Of a DNA stretch of 64,000 bases, positions 45,723 to 55,529 are shown in pieces (the stretch's first letter is position 1; the number at the start of each line of letters is the position of its first letter). The stretch comes from JAOUEA01 sp963810915. GTDB lineage: Bacteria > Actinomycetota > UBA4738 > HRBIN12. The translations under genes and the position numbers were made by a program. The stretch spans positions 59,455 through 123,454 of the forward strand of contig CAWEPH010000007.1 in NCBI GenBank assembly GCA_963810915.1. Direction: 5' to 3'. A model generated the notes under the pieces. That model did not search any database. It saw only the letters and a list, made by a program, of their open reading frames with translations, and was not told where the DNA came from.

Positions 45723-46865
45723 TCGCGCAGCACCTCGTCGGTGTGTTCGCCGAGCGTGGGAGGCGGGCGCAGGGTGGGCAGCGGGTCGCCGTCGAAGCGG
45801 ATCGGATCGGCGACCAGCCGCAGGGAGCCCTCACGGGCCGGGTCGTCCACCGTCTCGACGGCGGCGAGGCCCTCGGGCGAGGCGAAGACCTCGTCCATCG
45901 TACGGATGGGTGCGCAGGGCACGGACGCGGCCTCCAACGCGGCGAGCCACGCCGCCGCCGTCCGCGTGGCGAACACGCCGGTCAGCAACGCCACGAGCGC
46001 CTCCCGGTTGCGCACCCGCTCCTCGTTGGTCGCGAACCGCTCGTCGTCCGCCCATTCCGGGTGGCCGAGGACGTCGCACAGCCGCGCGAAGAGCCGGTCG
46101 TTCCCACCGGCCACGATGAACGGCCGGTCCGACCCGTGCACCACCTGGTACGGGACGATGTTGGGATGCTGCGTGCCCATCGCCCGGGGCACCAGGCCGC
46201 CGATCAGGTGGTTGGCGGCCTGGTTCACCATCGCCGCGAGGCTGGCGTCGAAGAGCGAAACGCTCACGTGGCGACCGACGCCGGTCAGCTCCCGCTCCCG
46301 TAGGGCCGCGAGCACGCCGACCGTGGCGTAGAGCCCGGTGATCACGTCCAGGAGCGCCACACCGGCCTTCATCGGCTCACCGCCCGGCTCGCCGGTGACG
46401 CTCATGAGCCCCGAGAGCGCCTGCACGATGATGTCGTATCCGGGGCGGCTCGCGGCCTCCGGCGTCTCGTCGCCGAACGCCGTCACGGAGCACGTGATGA
46501 GGCGCGGGTGCGCGGCGCGCAGATCCTCCGGGGCCACGCCGAGCTCCGCCATGAGTCCGGGGCGGAAGTTCTCGATGAGGACGTCCGAGGTGCCCGCCAG
46601 GCGACGGAGGGCCGCGATGCCGTTGGGAGTCTTGAGGTCGATCACGGCCGAACGCTTGTTGCGGTTCAGGCAGAGGAAGTACGCAGCGTCGTCCCCGGCG
46701 AACGGCGGCCCCCAGTGCCTCGTGTCGTCGCCGGTCATCCGGTCGTTCCAGCTTGATCACGTCGGCTCCGAGATCGGCCAAGGTCATCGTGGCGAGGGGT
46801 CCGGCCAGCACCCGGGTGAGGTCGAGGACCCGGAGGCCGCGCAGGGGCGCGGGGGCGTCGTGCAT
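45719..46865 (-). CDS. CaiB/BaiF-type (class III) CoA-transferase
   Basis: About 382 residues. Family marks are LRVLDLTRVLAGPLATMTLADLGADVIKLE, GDDTRHWGPPF, the KRSAVIDLKTPNG segment, and RPGYDIIVQALSGLMSVTG, which contains the catalytic aspartate that forms the acyl anhydride. The enzymes move CoA between carboxylic acids; the acceptor is unknown, though an acyl-CoA dehydrogenase lies 11 kb away. One frameshift lies near 46745, where AACGACC becomes AACGCGACC. ATG 46865 is set by TAGGCT six bases upstream. Confidence 0.9.
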
Positions 46866-46871
46866 GGTCGG

Positions 46872-46877
46872 AGCCTA
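46872..46877 (-). promoter_or_regulatory. -10 box of the CoA-transferase gene
   Basis: Minus-strand TAGGCT followed by six bases and ATG 46865; leaderless type. Confidence 0.6.
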
Positions 46878-46952
46878 CTTCTGTGGATGCGCTACTGCAG
46901 GAACTGTGAGGATGCGCTCGCGCGCACTGGCAGAGCGACTATTGGCTCGTTC

Positions 46953-47648
46953 ATGATGGGTGACATGAACGACGAGAGCCTGGAGCGCGTGAACGCGTTC
47001 CTCGAGACCGTCGCGGCGCGCACGTCCACCGGCGACGTCCTCGACGTGACGCCCGCAGAGATCGGCCGTGACCTCGGCTTCCCCGATGCGCTGTCGACGG
47101 CCCGGGCCGTGCGCGCCCTGATCGCCCGCAAGCGGTTGGAGCCGGCCATGGGCTCGTACCGGCTGCTCGATCCGACGCCCGTGGGTGCGCAAGAGCGGGA
47201 GGCGCTCGGGCGACAGCGCAAGCCGCGGGCCCGTCGCACCACCGGTGGGGCGGCCGAAGGCCGCGGCCTCTCGTACTCCGACGTGGGACGTGCGGCGGTC
47301 GACAGGCTGATCGAGCTCGGGAGGGAGGCGGCCGATCAGCGCGCGGGGCTGCGCTCCGCGCGTGAAGAGGCCCGGGAGGCCCGTCAGGCGCGGGACGAGG
47401 CCGAGCAGCGCGCACGCACCCTCACGGAGCGCGTGCGGGAGCTCGAGGCGCGCGCGGAGATGGCCGAGTCCAACCTGCGCACCTTGCTCGCGCAGGCGCG
47501 CGCCAAAGAGGCGCCGAAGCAGGCGGCGGTCTCCGACGCGGAGATGGAGGCGATCCTGGGCGTGCTCAAGACCGGCGAGGGCCAGGCGGAGGCGACACCG
47601 GCGCCCGTCTCCGAGCGGCCCTCCGCGTCAGCAGACGAGGTCGAGTAA
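46953..47648 (+). CDS. Winged-helix plus coiled-coil protein, unknown
   Basis: About 231 residues. The first 70 look like a winged helix (TPAEIGRDLGFPDALSTARA, then IARKRLEPAMGSYRLLD), which suggests DNA binding. A basic linker, then a short conserved-looking LSYSDVGRAAVDRLIELG, leads into a long coiled coil rich in Arg, Glu and Ala (about 125-195) and an acidic tail. Three in-frame ATGs (46953, 46956, 46965) compete; none has a clear Shine-Dalgarno. It is divergent from the CoA-transferase gene and overlaps the M23 gene end by 21 bases. Confidence 0.65.
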   Translation: MMGDMNDESLERVNAFLETVAARTSTGDVLDVTPAEIGRDLGFPDALSTARAVRALIARKRLEPAMGSYRLLDPTPVGAQEREALGRQRKPRARRTTGGAAEGRGLSYSDVGRAAVDRLIELGREAADQRAGLRSAREEAREARQARDEAEQRARTLTERVRELEARAEMAESNLRTLLAQARAKEAPKQAAVSDAEMEAILGVLKTGEGQAEATPAPVSERPSASADEVE

Positions 47649-48425
47649 CGGCTGGGGATCGACGGCGGGCCCGTTGCCCGGATGCCACTCGAAATGATCG
47701 TGGGGGACCGTGGCATCGCCCGTGTGGCCCACGTATCCGATCACTTGACCGAGGTGGACCGGACCGAGCGTGCCGTAGGAGCTCAGGTGGGCGTTGTAGA
47801 CGTAGCCCGAGGTGCCCGTGACGCGCACCTCGAGCCCGCCGAGCTCGCTCGAGGACGCGGAGGCGATGCCGGCGAACGGGGCGACGATGGGCGTGCCCTC
47901 CGCCGCGGAGATGTCGTCGCCCATGTGACGGTGCACCGGCACGTGGGGGAGCCGCACGGTGATCCCGAAGTTGTCGGCGGGGGTGTTGGGGCCGTCGACG
48001 GGGCAACGCCTGAAGATGCCCCATTCGGCCATCCATGCGACGAGCGCCGCACGTCGCTCGGCGAGATGGGCGATCACGCGGCCCTGGAACCGGCTGAAGC
48101 GGGTCTCGCGCACCCGCAGATGGAACGCGGCCGCGCGCAGGTGACGGTGCGCGAACTGCCAGCGCGCGCCGAGCATCACGGGTGAGGACAGGTCCGCCAG
48201 GCGGGTGTGGATGAGCTGCAACTCGTGCGTGATCGTACCGAGGCGCTCGCCGCGTGCCGTGCGGAGCGCATCGAGGTGCCGATCGATCCGGTGGAGGTCG
48301 TGGAGGCGATGCTGGACGATCGGCTGGGCGGAGGCCACACGAGGCGCCAAGACGGCGAGCAGCAGCCCGACGGTCAGGAGACCTCGGACGTGATGAGACA
48401 GACGACCTCGCGCCAGGCTCCGCAC
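47628..48425 (-). CDS. M23-family peptidase (LytM-type), secreted
   Basis: 265 residues. A signal peptide (HHVRGLLTVGLLLAVLAPRVASA, cleaved near residue 33 of the GTG 48425 reading) is followed by a helical region rich in His and Arg. The catalytic domain has HMGDDISAAEGTPIVAPFAG, giving the first zinc His and Asp, and PHDHFEWHPG, giving the H-x-H pair. The protein should cut peptide cross-links of peptidoglycan outside the cell. The metal ligands look complete, so it is probably active. No riboswitch was seen in its short leader. Confidence 0.88.
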   Translation of the reverse strand: MRSLARGRLSHHVRGLLTVGLLLAVLAPRVASAQPIVQHRLHDLHRIDRHLDALRTARGERLGTITHELQLIHTRLADLSSPVMLGARWQFAHRHLRAAAFHLRVRETRFSRFQGRVIAHLAERRAALVAWMAEWGIFRRCPVDGPNTPADNFGITVRLPHVPVHRHMGDDISAAEGTPIVAPFAGIASASSSELGGLEVRVTGTSGYVYNAHLSSYGTLGPVHLGQVIGYVGHTGDATVPHDHFEWHPGNGPAVDPQPLLDLVC

Positions 48426-48508
48426 CGTGAGACGATGTATCGGCAGAGGAGGCTGCCGCCTTGACCTGCGTCACAGCGCGAATCGGCCGGATGTGCTCAC
48501 GTGGGGAA

Positions 48509-49549
48509 CTACGTCGGTAGCTTCAGCGCCGCCTTGTGGCAGGCCGCGAAGGCACCGTTCGGATAGGCGACGAGCCCCAGGTCCTCGCCCTTGCACGCCG
48601 CCTCGATCCCCAGCTGCGTCGCCTCGCCCGAGGCCACCACGGGGCACCGTGGGTGGAACCGGCAACCTCCGGGCATGCGCGTCGGGTCGGGTGGCTCACC
48701 CGAGAGGATCGGCCGGTCGATGCCCTCGGCCTCCGGGACCACGTCGAGGAGCGCCTTCGTGTAGGGATGCAGAGGTCGCAGGAGCACCTCCTCGGTAGGA
48801 CCGATCTCCACGATCCGTCCCAGGTACATCACGGCGACACGGTCGGCGACGGTCCATGCGAGCCCGAGGTCGTGCGTGACGACGATGATCGTCAGGCCGA
48901 ACTGCTCGCGCAGCTTCATCAGTAGCTGGAGGATCTCGCCCACGCACGGACGCGTCGAGGTTGGAGACGGGCTCGTCGGCCACGATGATCTCGGGATCGA
49001 GCACCAGGCATCCGGCGATCACGACGCGCTGACGCTGACCGCCGGAAAGCTCGTGCGGGTAGCGCTGGAAGAGCTTCTCGGGCGGGCGCAGCCCTGCGTT
49101 GGAGAGCGCCTGTGCCACCAGCTGTTCCTCGGTCTCGCCGTTGGGTCCCGAGTGGATCCCGTGGATCCGCAGCCCCTCCGCCACGATCTCGTAGACGGTG
49201 TGCCGGGGGTTGAGCGTGCCGGTGGGATCCTGGAAGACCATCTGGACCTTCCGCCGGTACTTGCGGAGGTTGCCGAGCGGGTTGCCCCGATAGAGGATCT
49301 GGCCCTGGTTCACGGCCTGCAGGCCCATGATCGCGCGCGCGGTCGTGGTCTTGCCGCACCCGGACTCACCTGCGAGCGCGAGCACCTCGCCCTTGCGGAC
49401 CTGGAGGTTCACGCCGTCCACCGCGCGCGCCAGCGTGGCCTTCTTGCCCCGAAGGCCGGCGAAGAGCCCCACGCGCCCGGTGAAGGTGACGTGCAGATCC
49501 TGTACCTCGATGACCACCTCGGCGTCCGCGCTCGCGGGGGCTTGGGTGC

Positions 49550-49553
<4 letters not shown>
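48509..49553 (-). CDS. Peptide ABC transporter ATP-binding protein (OppF/DppF-like)
   Basis: About 348 residues. Walker A is GESGCGKTTTARA, the ABC signature LSGGQRQRV, Walker B IIVADEPVSNLD, and the H-loop VVTHDLG. The C-terminal CRFHPRCPVV is the Opp/Dpp-type extension, which in some members binds an Fe-S cluster. One frameshift near 48944 becomes SVRVGEILQLL when a CG is restored. GTG 49553 overlaps the preceding gene as GTGA. Last gene of the importer operon. Confidence 0.92.
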
Positions 49554-50538
<985 letters not shown>

Positions 50539-50542
<4 letters not shown>

Positions 50543-51483
50543 CGGGACCTCAGCTTCGGGTTGAGGATGTCGTCGAGGGCGTAGCCGATCATCGTGAACG
50601 AGAGCACCACCAGCACGATGCAGAGACCGGGCGGGACGATCCACCACCAGTTCCCGGCATACGTCGCGCCACCGCCGAACGCGTCCTCCAGCAGCTTGCC
50701 CCACGACGCGTGCAGCGGGTCACCGAGGCCGAGGAACGCCAGCGTCGACTCCGACAGGATCACGACCGCGACGATGAGGATCGTGTTGGCGAAGACCAGC
50801 GGTGCCACGTTGGGCAGGATGTGCTTGATGACGAGGACCCGATCCTTCGCCCCGAGCGCGCGCGAGCGCTCCACGTAGCCCCGCGTCTTCAAGGAGAGCA
50901 CCTCCGCGCGGATGATGCGCGCCGTGCTCGGCCAGGAGGTGACCGCGATCACGACCGTGATGGTGATGAACGAGGGCCCGAGCAGGGTCGCGAGGACGAT
51001 GGCGAGCGGCAGGAACGGGATGACCAGGATCCAGTCGGTGAACGACATCAGGATCTTCTCGACCCATCCTCCTCGGTACCCCGCGATGAGCCCGATCAGG
51101 GTGCCGATCACCATCGTCATGAACGTGCCGATGAGTCCCACCAGCAGCGAGATGCGCGCGCCGTAGAACGTCAGGGCCAGCACCGGCCGGCCCAGATCGT
51201 CGGTTCCGAACCAGAAGGGATAGTTGGCGGTGGGTGGCTGCAGCGCGAGCCCGTTCTGGGGGCAGGTCGGGGAGAGGTAGCAGCGGCTCACCAGCAGCGG
51301 CGCGAAGATCGCGATGAAGAAGAAGAACCCGAGGATGATCAGCCCGGCCATGCCCATCTTGTTCCTGCGGTACTCACGCCACAGACGCTTGCGCGCCTCC
51401 CGCTTGCGCTTGCGGATGAGTACCTTCGGGTTGGGGAGCACCGCCGGGGGCGTGGTCTCCGGAGGCGTCTGCGTGGTGGCCAC
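50539..51483 (-). CDS. Peptide ABC transporter permease (OppC/DppC-like)
   Basis: 314 residues. A cytoplasmic basic N-terminus, then six membrane helices; the DppC-type loop after helix 1 (YPFWFGTDDLGRPVLALTFY) and the coupling motif EVLSLKTRGYVERSRALGAKD, which docks to the ATPase, are both clear. GTG 51483 shares its first base with the TAG of the upstream permease (TAGTG). It forms the transmembrane channel with the next protein. Confidence 0.94.
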
Positions 51484-52466
51484 TAGGCGGCCCTCACGCG
51501 CGGATCGAGGTAGGAGTAGAGGAGGTCCGCCACGAGGTTCGCGACGATCACCGAGACGCTGAAGATCAGGAACAATCCCTGCAAGAGGGGGTAGTCGCGG
51601 TTCGCGATCGCCTTGGCGGTGAGCAGGCCGAGACCCGGCCAGTTGAAGATCAGCTCGATGGTGATGGCCCCGGAGACGACGAAGCCCAGCGACAGGATCG
51701 TGACGGTCATCGTCGGCAGCAGGGCGTTGGGGACGGCATGGCGTTGCCGGACGGCCTTGTCCCGCAAGCCCTTTGCGCGCGCGAGCTGGATGTAGTCCTC
51801 GCTCAGCGTCTCCAATAGTGAGGAGCGCATGATCAGCGAGTACTCGCCGAGGTAGGCGATGGTGAGGACGAAGAACGGCAGGACCATGTGGTTGAGGACG
51901 TCCGTCACATGCTGCAGCCCGGTGTACCCGGCCCCCAGCGTCTCGTAGCCACCGGTGGGGAAGAGAGCGGGGAACGGGCCCACCCCCACGGCGAACGCCA
52001 TGATCATGAGCATGCCGAACCAGAACTCCGGCATGGAATACGTGAACATCGTGAAGCCGAGCAAGCCCTGGTCGTACCCGGTCCCACGTCGCCAGCCTTG
52101 GGAGATCCCGATCCAGATGCCGATCGCGATCGACGCGATCGTCGATCCCCCGATCAGCAGGACGGTGGGCCATACCGCATCCGCGATCGTCGTGCTGACC
52201 GAGGCGTTGTTGACGAAGGAGTAGCCGAGGTGGCCTTGGGCCGTCTGTCCGAGGTAGTGCGCGAACTGCTGCGGCAGGGGCAGATCGAGACCCAATTCCT
52301 TCTCGAGCTGCGCGACGGTCGCGCGCGACGCCCCGTTCCCGCCGCGCAGCAGCTGCTCGGCGGGATTCCCAAGCAAACGGAACAGGAAGAAGTTGACCGC
52401 CAGCACGAACAGCAAGGTCAAGAACGCCTGAAGGATCTTCGAAAGCAGGTAGCTCCTCGATCCCAC
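51483..52466 (-). CDS. Peptide ABC transporter permease (OppB/DppB-like)
   Basis: 327 residues with six membrane helices. OppB-type features are the N-terminal LLFVLAVNFFLFRLLG, the GLDLPLPQQFAHYLG periplasmic loop, and the coupling segment SLLETLSEDYIQLARAKGL. GTG 52466 is well supported by GGAAGGAG upstream. It lies 47 bases after the substrate-binding protein gene and starts the translationally coupled block. Confidence 0.94.
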   Translation of the reverse strand: MGSRSYLLSKILQAFLTLLFVLAVNFFLFRLLGNPAEQLLRGGNGASRATVAQLEKELGLDLPLPQQFAHYLGQTAQGHLGYSFVNNASVSTTIADAVWPTVLLIGGSTIASIAIGIWIGISQGWRRGTGYDQGLLGFTMFTYSMPEFWFGMLMIMAFAVGVGPFPALFPTGGYETLGAGYTGLQHVTDVLNHMVLPFFVLTIAYLGEYSLIMRSSLLETLSEDYIQLARAKGLRDKAVRQRHAVPNALLPTMTVTILSLGFVVSGAITIELIFNWPGLGLLTAKAIANRDYPLLQGLFLIFSVSVIVANLVADLLYSYLDPRVRAA

Positions 52467-52513
52467 CTTGCTCCTTCCGTCCGCGCTATCTCACATGCGG
52501 TCCCCGGTCGGCG

Positions 52514-54394
52514 TCAAGCCTCGTCCTCATCGCCCGCCTTCCTGCGGCTGAGCACGATGACGATCACGACCACGGCAGCCACCGCCAACGCGATCAAGAG
52601 CCACACCGTGCCGGAGGCGCCGGACGTGCTTCCCCCCGAGTCGGTCGCGCCCGTCGGGGGCTTCATGCTGATGAACGAGAACGGACCGTATGCGGCCAGG
52701 AGGTCGCCGACTTCCTCAGGCTGGGTCGTGAAACCCGTCACCCTGTCGCTGCGGTAGGCCTCCAGCGTCGGTAGGTAGTAGAGCGGGATATACGGCTGGT
52801 CGTTCCACAGCGTCGATTGCATCTGATGAACGACATCAGCGCGCTGGGTCGGGTCCGTCACGCTCAGTTGTTTGTCGTACTGCTGGTCATACGCGTCGTT
52901 GCAGTAGTAGCTGTCGTTGTTGCCATAGATGCCCGGTTTCGGCGCGCGCTCGGCGCACGTGAAGATCGCCAGGATGTAGTTGGGATCCGGATTGGGATAC
53001 CAGCCCCAGTGGAACAGATCGTAGTCGCCATCCTCGATGATGCTCGTGAGCTTGCTGCTACTCACCGGCTGGACCTGCACGCCAACGCCGACCGCCTCGA
53101 GCCAACTCTTCACGTACGGCGCCGTCTTGAGGGTGTTCTGATCCGAGGTGCGAACGAAGTAGCGCAGCACGACGTTCTCTCCGGTGACCGGATCGTTGAC
53201 CGTTCCGTCCCCGTCTGTGTCCTTGTAGCCGGCGTCGGCAAGGGCCTGTTTCGACGCATCCGCATTGAACGAAAGGTCCGCGTCATCGGGTCCCGGACTC
53301 CAGTCCCCCGTCGTCGCGTCCGGTTGCACCGGGGAGTCTGCGGGCGTCCCGTAGCCGAGCAACACCTTGTCCACGAGCGTCTGTTTGTCGATCGCCATCG
53401 CGATGGCGCGGCGGAAGGCCGGGTCGGATGCCGCGTGGCTCCCATCTCCGTGCTTCACGAAGCCGCCGGCCGGGTTGTCCTGGAACGCGGACCCCGCGTT
53501 GAAGGCGAGCTCGTCGAACGCGGGGACGACCGCGGGATGGGTCTCGATGTTGGGCTTGCCTTTGACCGAGTTCAAGATGTTCGCCGAGTCGAAGGACGCG
53601 AAGTCGACCTCACCGTTCTGAAGCGCCGCCGCTTCCTGATTCTCGTCGTTGAAGTTCTGGTAGATGATCTCGTCGAAGGTGGGTGTGAGCCCGTCGGACA
53701 AGCCCCAGTAGTACGGGTTCCGCTTGAGGGTCACGGCCTGTCCGTTCTGGTACGACGCGATGTAGTACGGGCCGGAGCCGACCGCCGGCACGTTCTGGAA
53801 CTTCTTGGGCTCGTCGAGCTTGGACCAGATGTGCTCGGGAAGGATGTAGTCGTACATGAAGACCGTCTTGCCGCTGTAGACGGACGTCGGCTGTGTGGCG
53901 TGGATCACGAAGTGCGTGTCGTCCGTCACCGTGACGTTGTCGATCAGCCGGACGTCGGCGGAGTAGTTCGAGATGTTGTGCTGCTTGTAGAAGTTCAGCG
54001 TCCACGCGAAGTCGTTGGCGGTGAAGGGCTGACCGTCGGACCACTTCATCCCGTCGCGGATCGTGTAGGTGAAGGTCATGTTATCCGCGCCCACATCCAC
54101 CGATAGCACGGTCGAGTGCTCGAGGTCGGGGCTGAAGTCCTTGGCGGAGAAGTTGATGGGGATGTCGTACGTCATGGCCCACAACGTGTAGTCCGTGGCC
54201 AGGTACCCCACCATGGGGTTGAGCGAGCTCGGCTCGCTCGTGTCCCCGAAGATGAACTTGGACCCGGTGGCGGCGGTCGAGGACGCGGAGCTGCTGTCGC
54301 TCGCGCTCTGCGCGAACGCCGAGCCCGTCATGGCCACCCCCGCGATCACACCGACCATCGCGGCGCTGGCCACGATCCGACGCATCCTGCTCAT
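52514..54394 (-). CDS. Peptide-type ABC transporter substrate-binding protein, C-terminally anchored
   Basis: 626 residues, SBP family 5 (DppA/OppA-like). The signal peptide ends near GSAFAQSA without a lipobox cysteine. The family motif region TYTIRDGMKWSDGQPFTAND is followed by the usual two-lobe fold. Instead of a lipid anchor, the protein has a C-terminal membrane helix (VWLLIALAVAAVVVIVIVL) with a basic stop, after a Ser/Gly linker. GGGAGGAA lies six bases before ATG 54394; longer readings lack a ribosome site. It is the first gene of the five-gene importer operon. The ligand could be peptides or other oligomers. Confidence 0.93.
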   Translation of the reverse strand: MSRMRRIVASAAMVGVIAGVAMTGSAFAQSASDSSSASSTAATGSKFIFGDTSEPSSLNPMVGYLATDYTLWAMTYDIPINFSAKDFSPDLEHSTVLSVDVGADNMTFTYTIRDGMKWSDGQPFTANDFAWTLNFYKQHNISNYSADVRLIDNVTVTDDTHFVIHATQPTSVYSGKTVFMYDYILPEHIWSKLDEPKKFQNVPAVGSGPYYIASYQNGQAVTLKRNPYYWGLSDGLTPTFDEIIYQNFNDENQEAAALQNGEVDFASFDSANILNSVKGKPNIETHPAVVPAFDELAFNAGSAFQDNPAGGFVKHGDGSHAASDPAFRRAIAMAIDKQTLVDKVLLGYGTPADSPVQPDATTGDWSPGPDDADLSFNADASKQALADAGYKDTDGDGTVNDPVTGENVVLRYFVRTSDQNTLKTAPYVKSWLEAVGVGVQVQPVSSSKLTSIIEDGDYDLFHWGWYPNPDPNYILAIFTCAERAPKPGIYGNNDSYYCNDAYDQQYDKQLSVTDPTQRADVVHQMQSTLWNDQPYIPLYYLPTLEAYRSDRVTGFTTQPEEVGDLLAAYGPFSFISMKPPTGATDSGGSTSGASGTVWLLIALAVAAVVVIVIVLSRRKAGDEDEA

Positions 54395-54443
54395 TCCGTT
54401 CCTCCCTAGCTTCGATCCGTCCACCGTCACGTTCCGTTCTGTC

Positions 54444-55415
54444 TTACGTTCCCGCGCGTACGCCCGGTTCGTCGATCGTGAGCGTGCGCGCATCGGCGTC
54501 GATCGTCGCCGTCACCCCCAGGGGGATCGTGGCCAGGTGCTTGCCGTGGCCGAGCGGGAGTCTGTATAGCACGGGAACGCCCAGCGGGCCTAGGCACAGT
54601 TCCAGCACGTCCTCGAGCGACCGCGTCCGGGGCGCCTCGGGCCGTTCCTCACGCCAATCGCAGTTCTTCATCTCGCCGACGACGACGCCGGCCACGCGAT
54701 CGAGCTTGCCGGCCATCAGGAGCTGCCTGAGGTGCACCTCGATGACGTAGGGAGGCTCGTCCACTTCCTCGAAGAAGAGGATCGCGTCGTCGAAGACCGG
54801 ATCCCATGGGGTGCCGATCAGGTGGACGAACGTGAAGAGGTTGCCACCCACGATCGGGGCCGTGGCCGTGCCCGACGCGATCGGCCGCACGTACGGGTCG
54901 TCCGGATCGCGTGGGACCGGCCCCGCTCCGCCCTCGGAGAACGCCGCAAGCACGGAGTTCCAGGTGAAATCGGTGCGTTCGGGGATCCCCATCGACCCGA
55001 GACCGGGGCCGTGGAACGTGGCGAGCCCCGCCTCCTGGCGCAGCGCGATGTGCAGGTTCGTGATGTCCGAGTACCCCATCAACGCCTTGGGGTTGGCGGC
55101 GATGAGCTCGAAATCCAGGTACGGCAGGACCTGCATCGCGCCCGTGCCGCCCCACAGCACCTGGATCACGTCGACGTCCGGATCGGCGAACAGGGCGTGC
55201 AGATCGGCGGCCCGCTGCTCGGCAGAGCCTGCGACGTAGTCGTCCTTGGCCCACACTCCCTCGAGGAGCTTCACCCGGTACCCCTTCGCCGACCACCATT
55301 CGACGGGGCGCAGGACGTCGCTGCGGTTGAAGTACGGTCCCGAAGGCGCGCAGACGCCGACCGTGCCTCCGGCGGGCAGCGGGCGACCCCACCGCGTGGC
55401 GGCAACGAACCTCAC
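54444..55415 (-). CDS. S66-family LD-carboxypeptidase-like protein
   Basis: 323 residues from GTG 55415. Family features are GTVGVCAPSGPYF, DVDVIQVLWGGTGAMQVLPYL, and LMGYSDITNLH with the catalytic serine; FHGPGLGSMGIPERT and a C-terminal PLGHGKHLATIPLG give the remaining Glu/His region. These enzymes trim the terminal D-Ala of wall tetrapeptides, or in MccF-like members break down antibiotic peptides; no signal peptide, so cytoplasmic. Upstream in-frame starts (such as 55517) would add residues atypical for the family. Its location beside a peptide importer suggests recycling of wall peptides. Confidence 0.85.
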   Translation of the reverse strand: MRFVAATRWGRPLPAGGTVGVCAPSGPYFNRSDVLRPVEWWSAKGYRVKLLEGVWAKDDYVAGSAEQRAADLHALFADPDVDVIQVLWGGTGAMQVLPYLDFELIAANPKALMGYSDITNLHIALRQEAGLATFHGPGLGSMGIPERTDFTWNSVLAAFSEGGAGPVPRDPDDPYVRPIASGTATAPIVGGNLFTFVHLIGTPWDPVFDDAILFFEEVDEPPYVIEVHLRQLLMAGKLDRVAGVVVGEMKNCDWREERPEAPRTRSLEDVLELCLGPLGVPVLYRLPLGHGKHLATIPLGVTATIDADARTLTIDEPGVRAGT

Positions 55416-55529
55416 CGGATGCGGTCCCAGTACGCGATCGATCCGACGCCCGTTGTCACCGTATGGAACCCCCCCCCACTCGCCGCGCGTGCCGGAGATC
55501 GTTCGGGCTCTCAGCACGATCAGCGCGGA

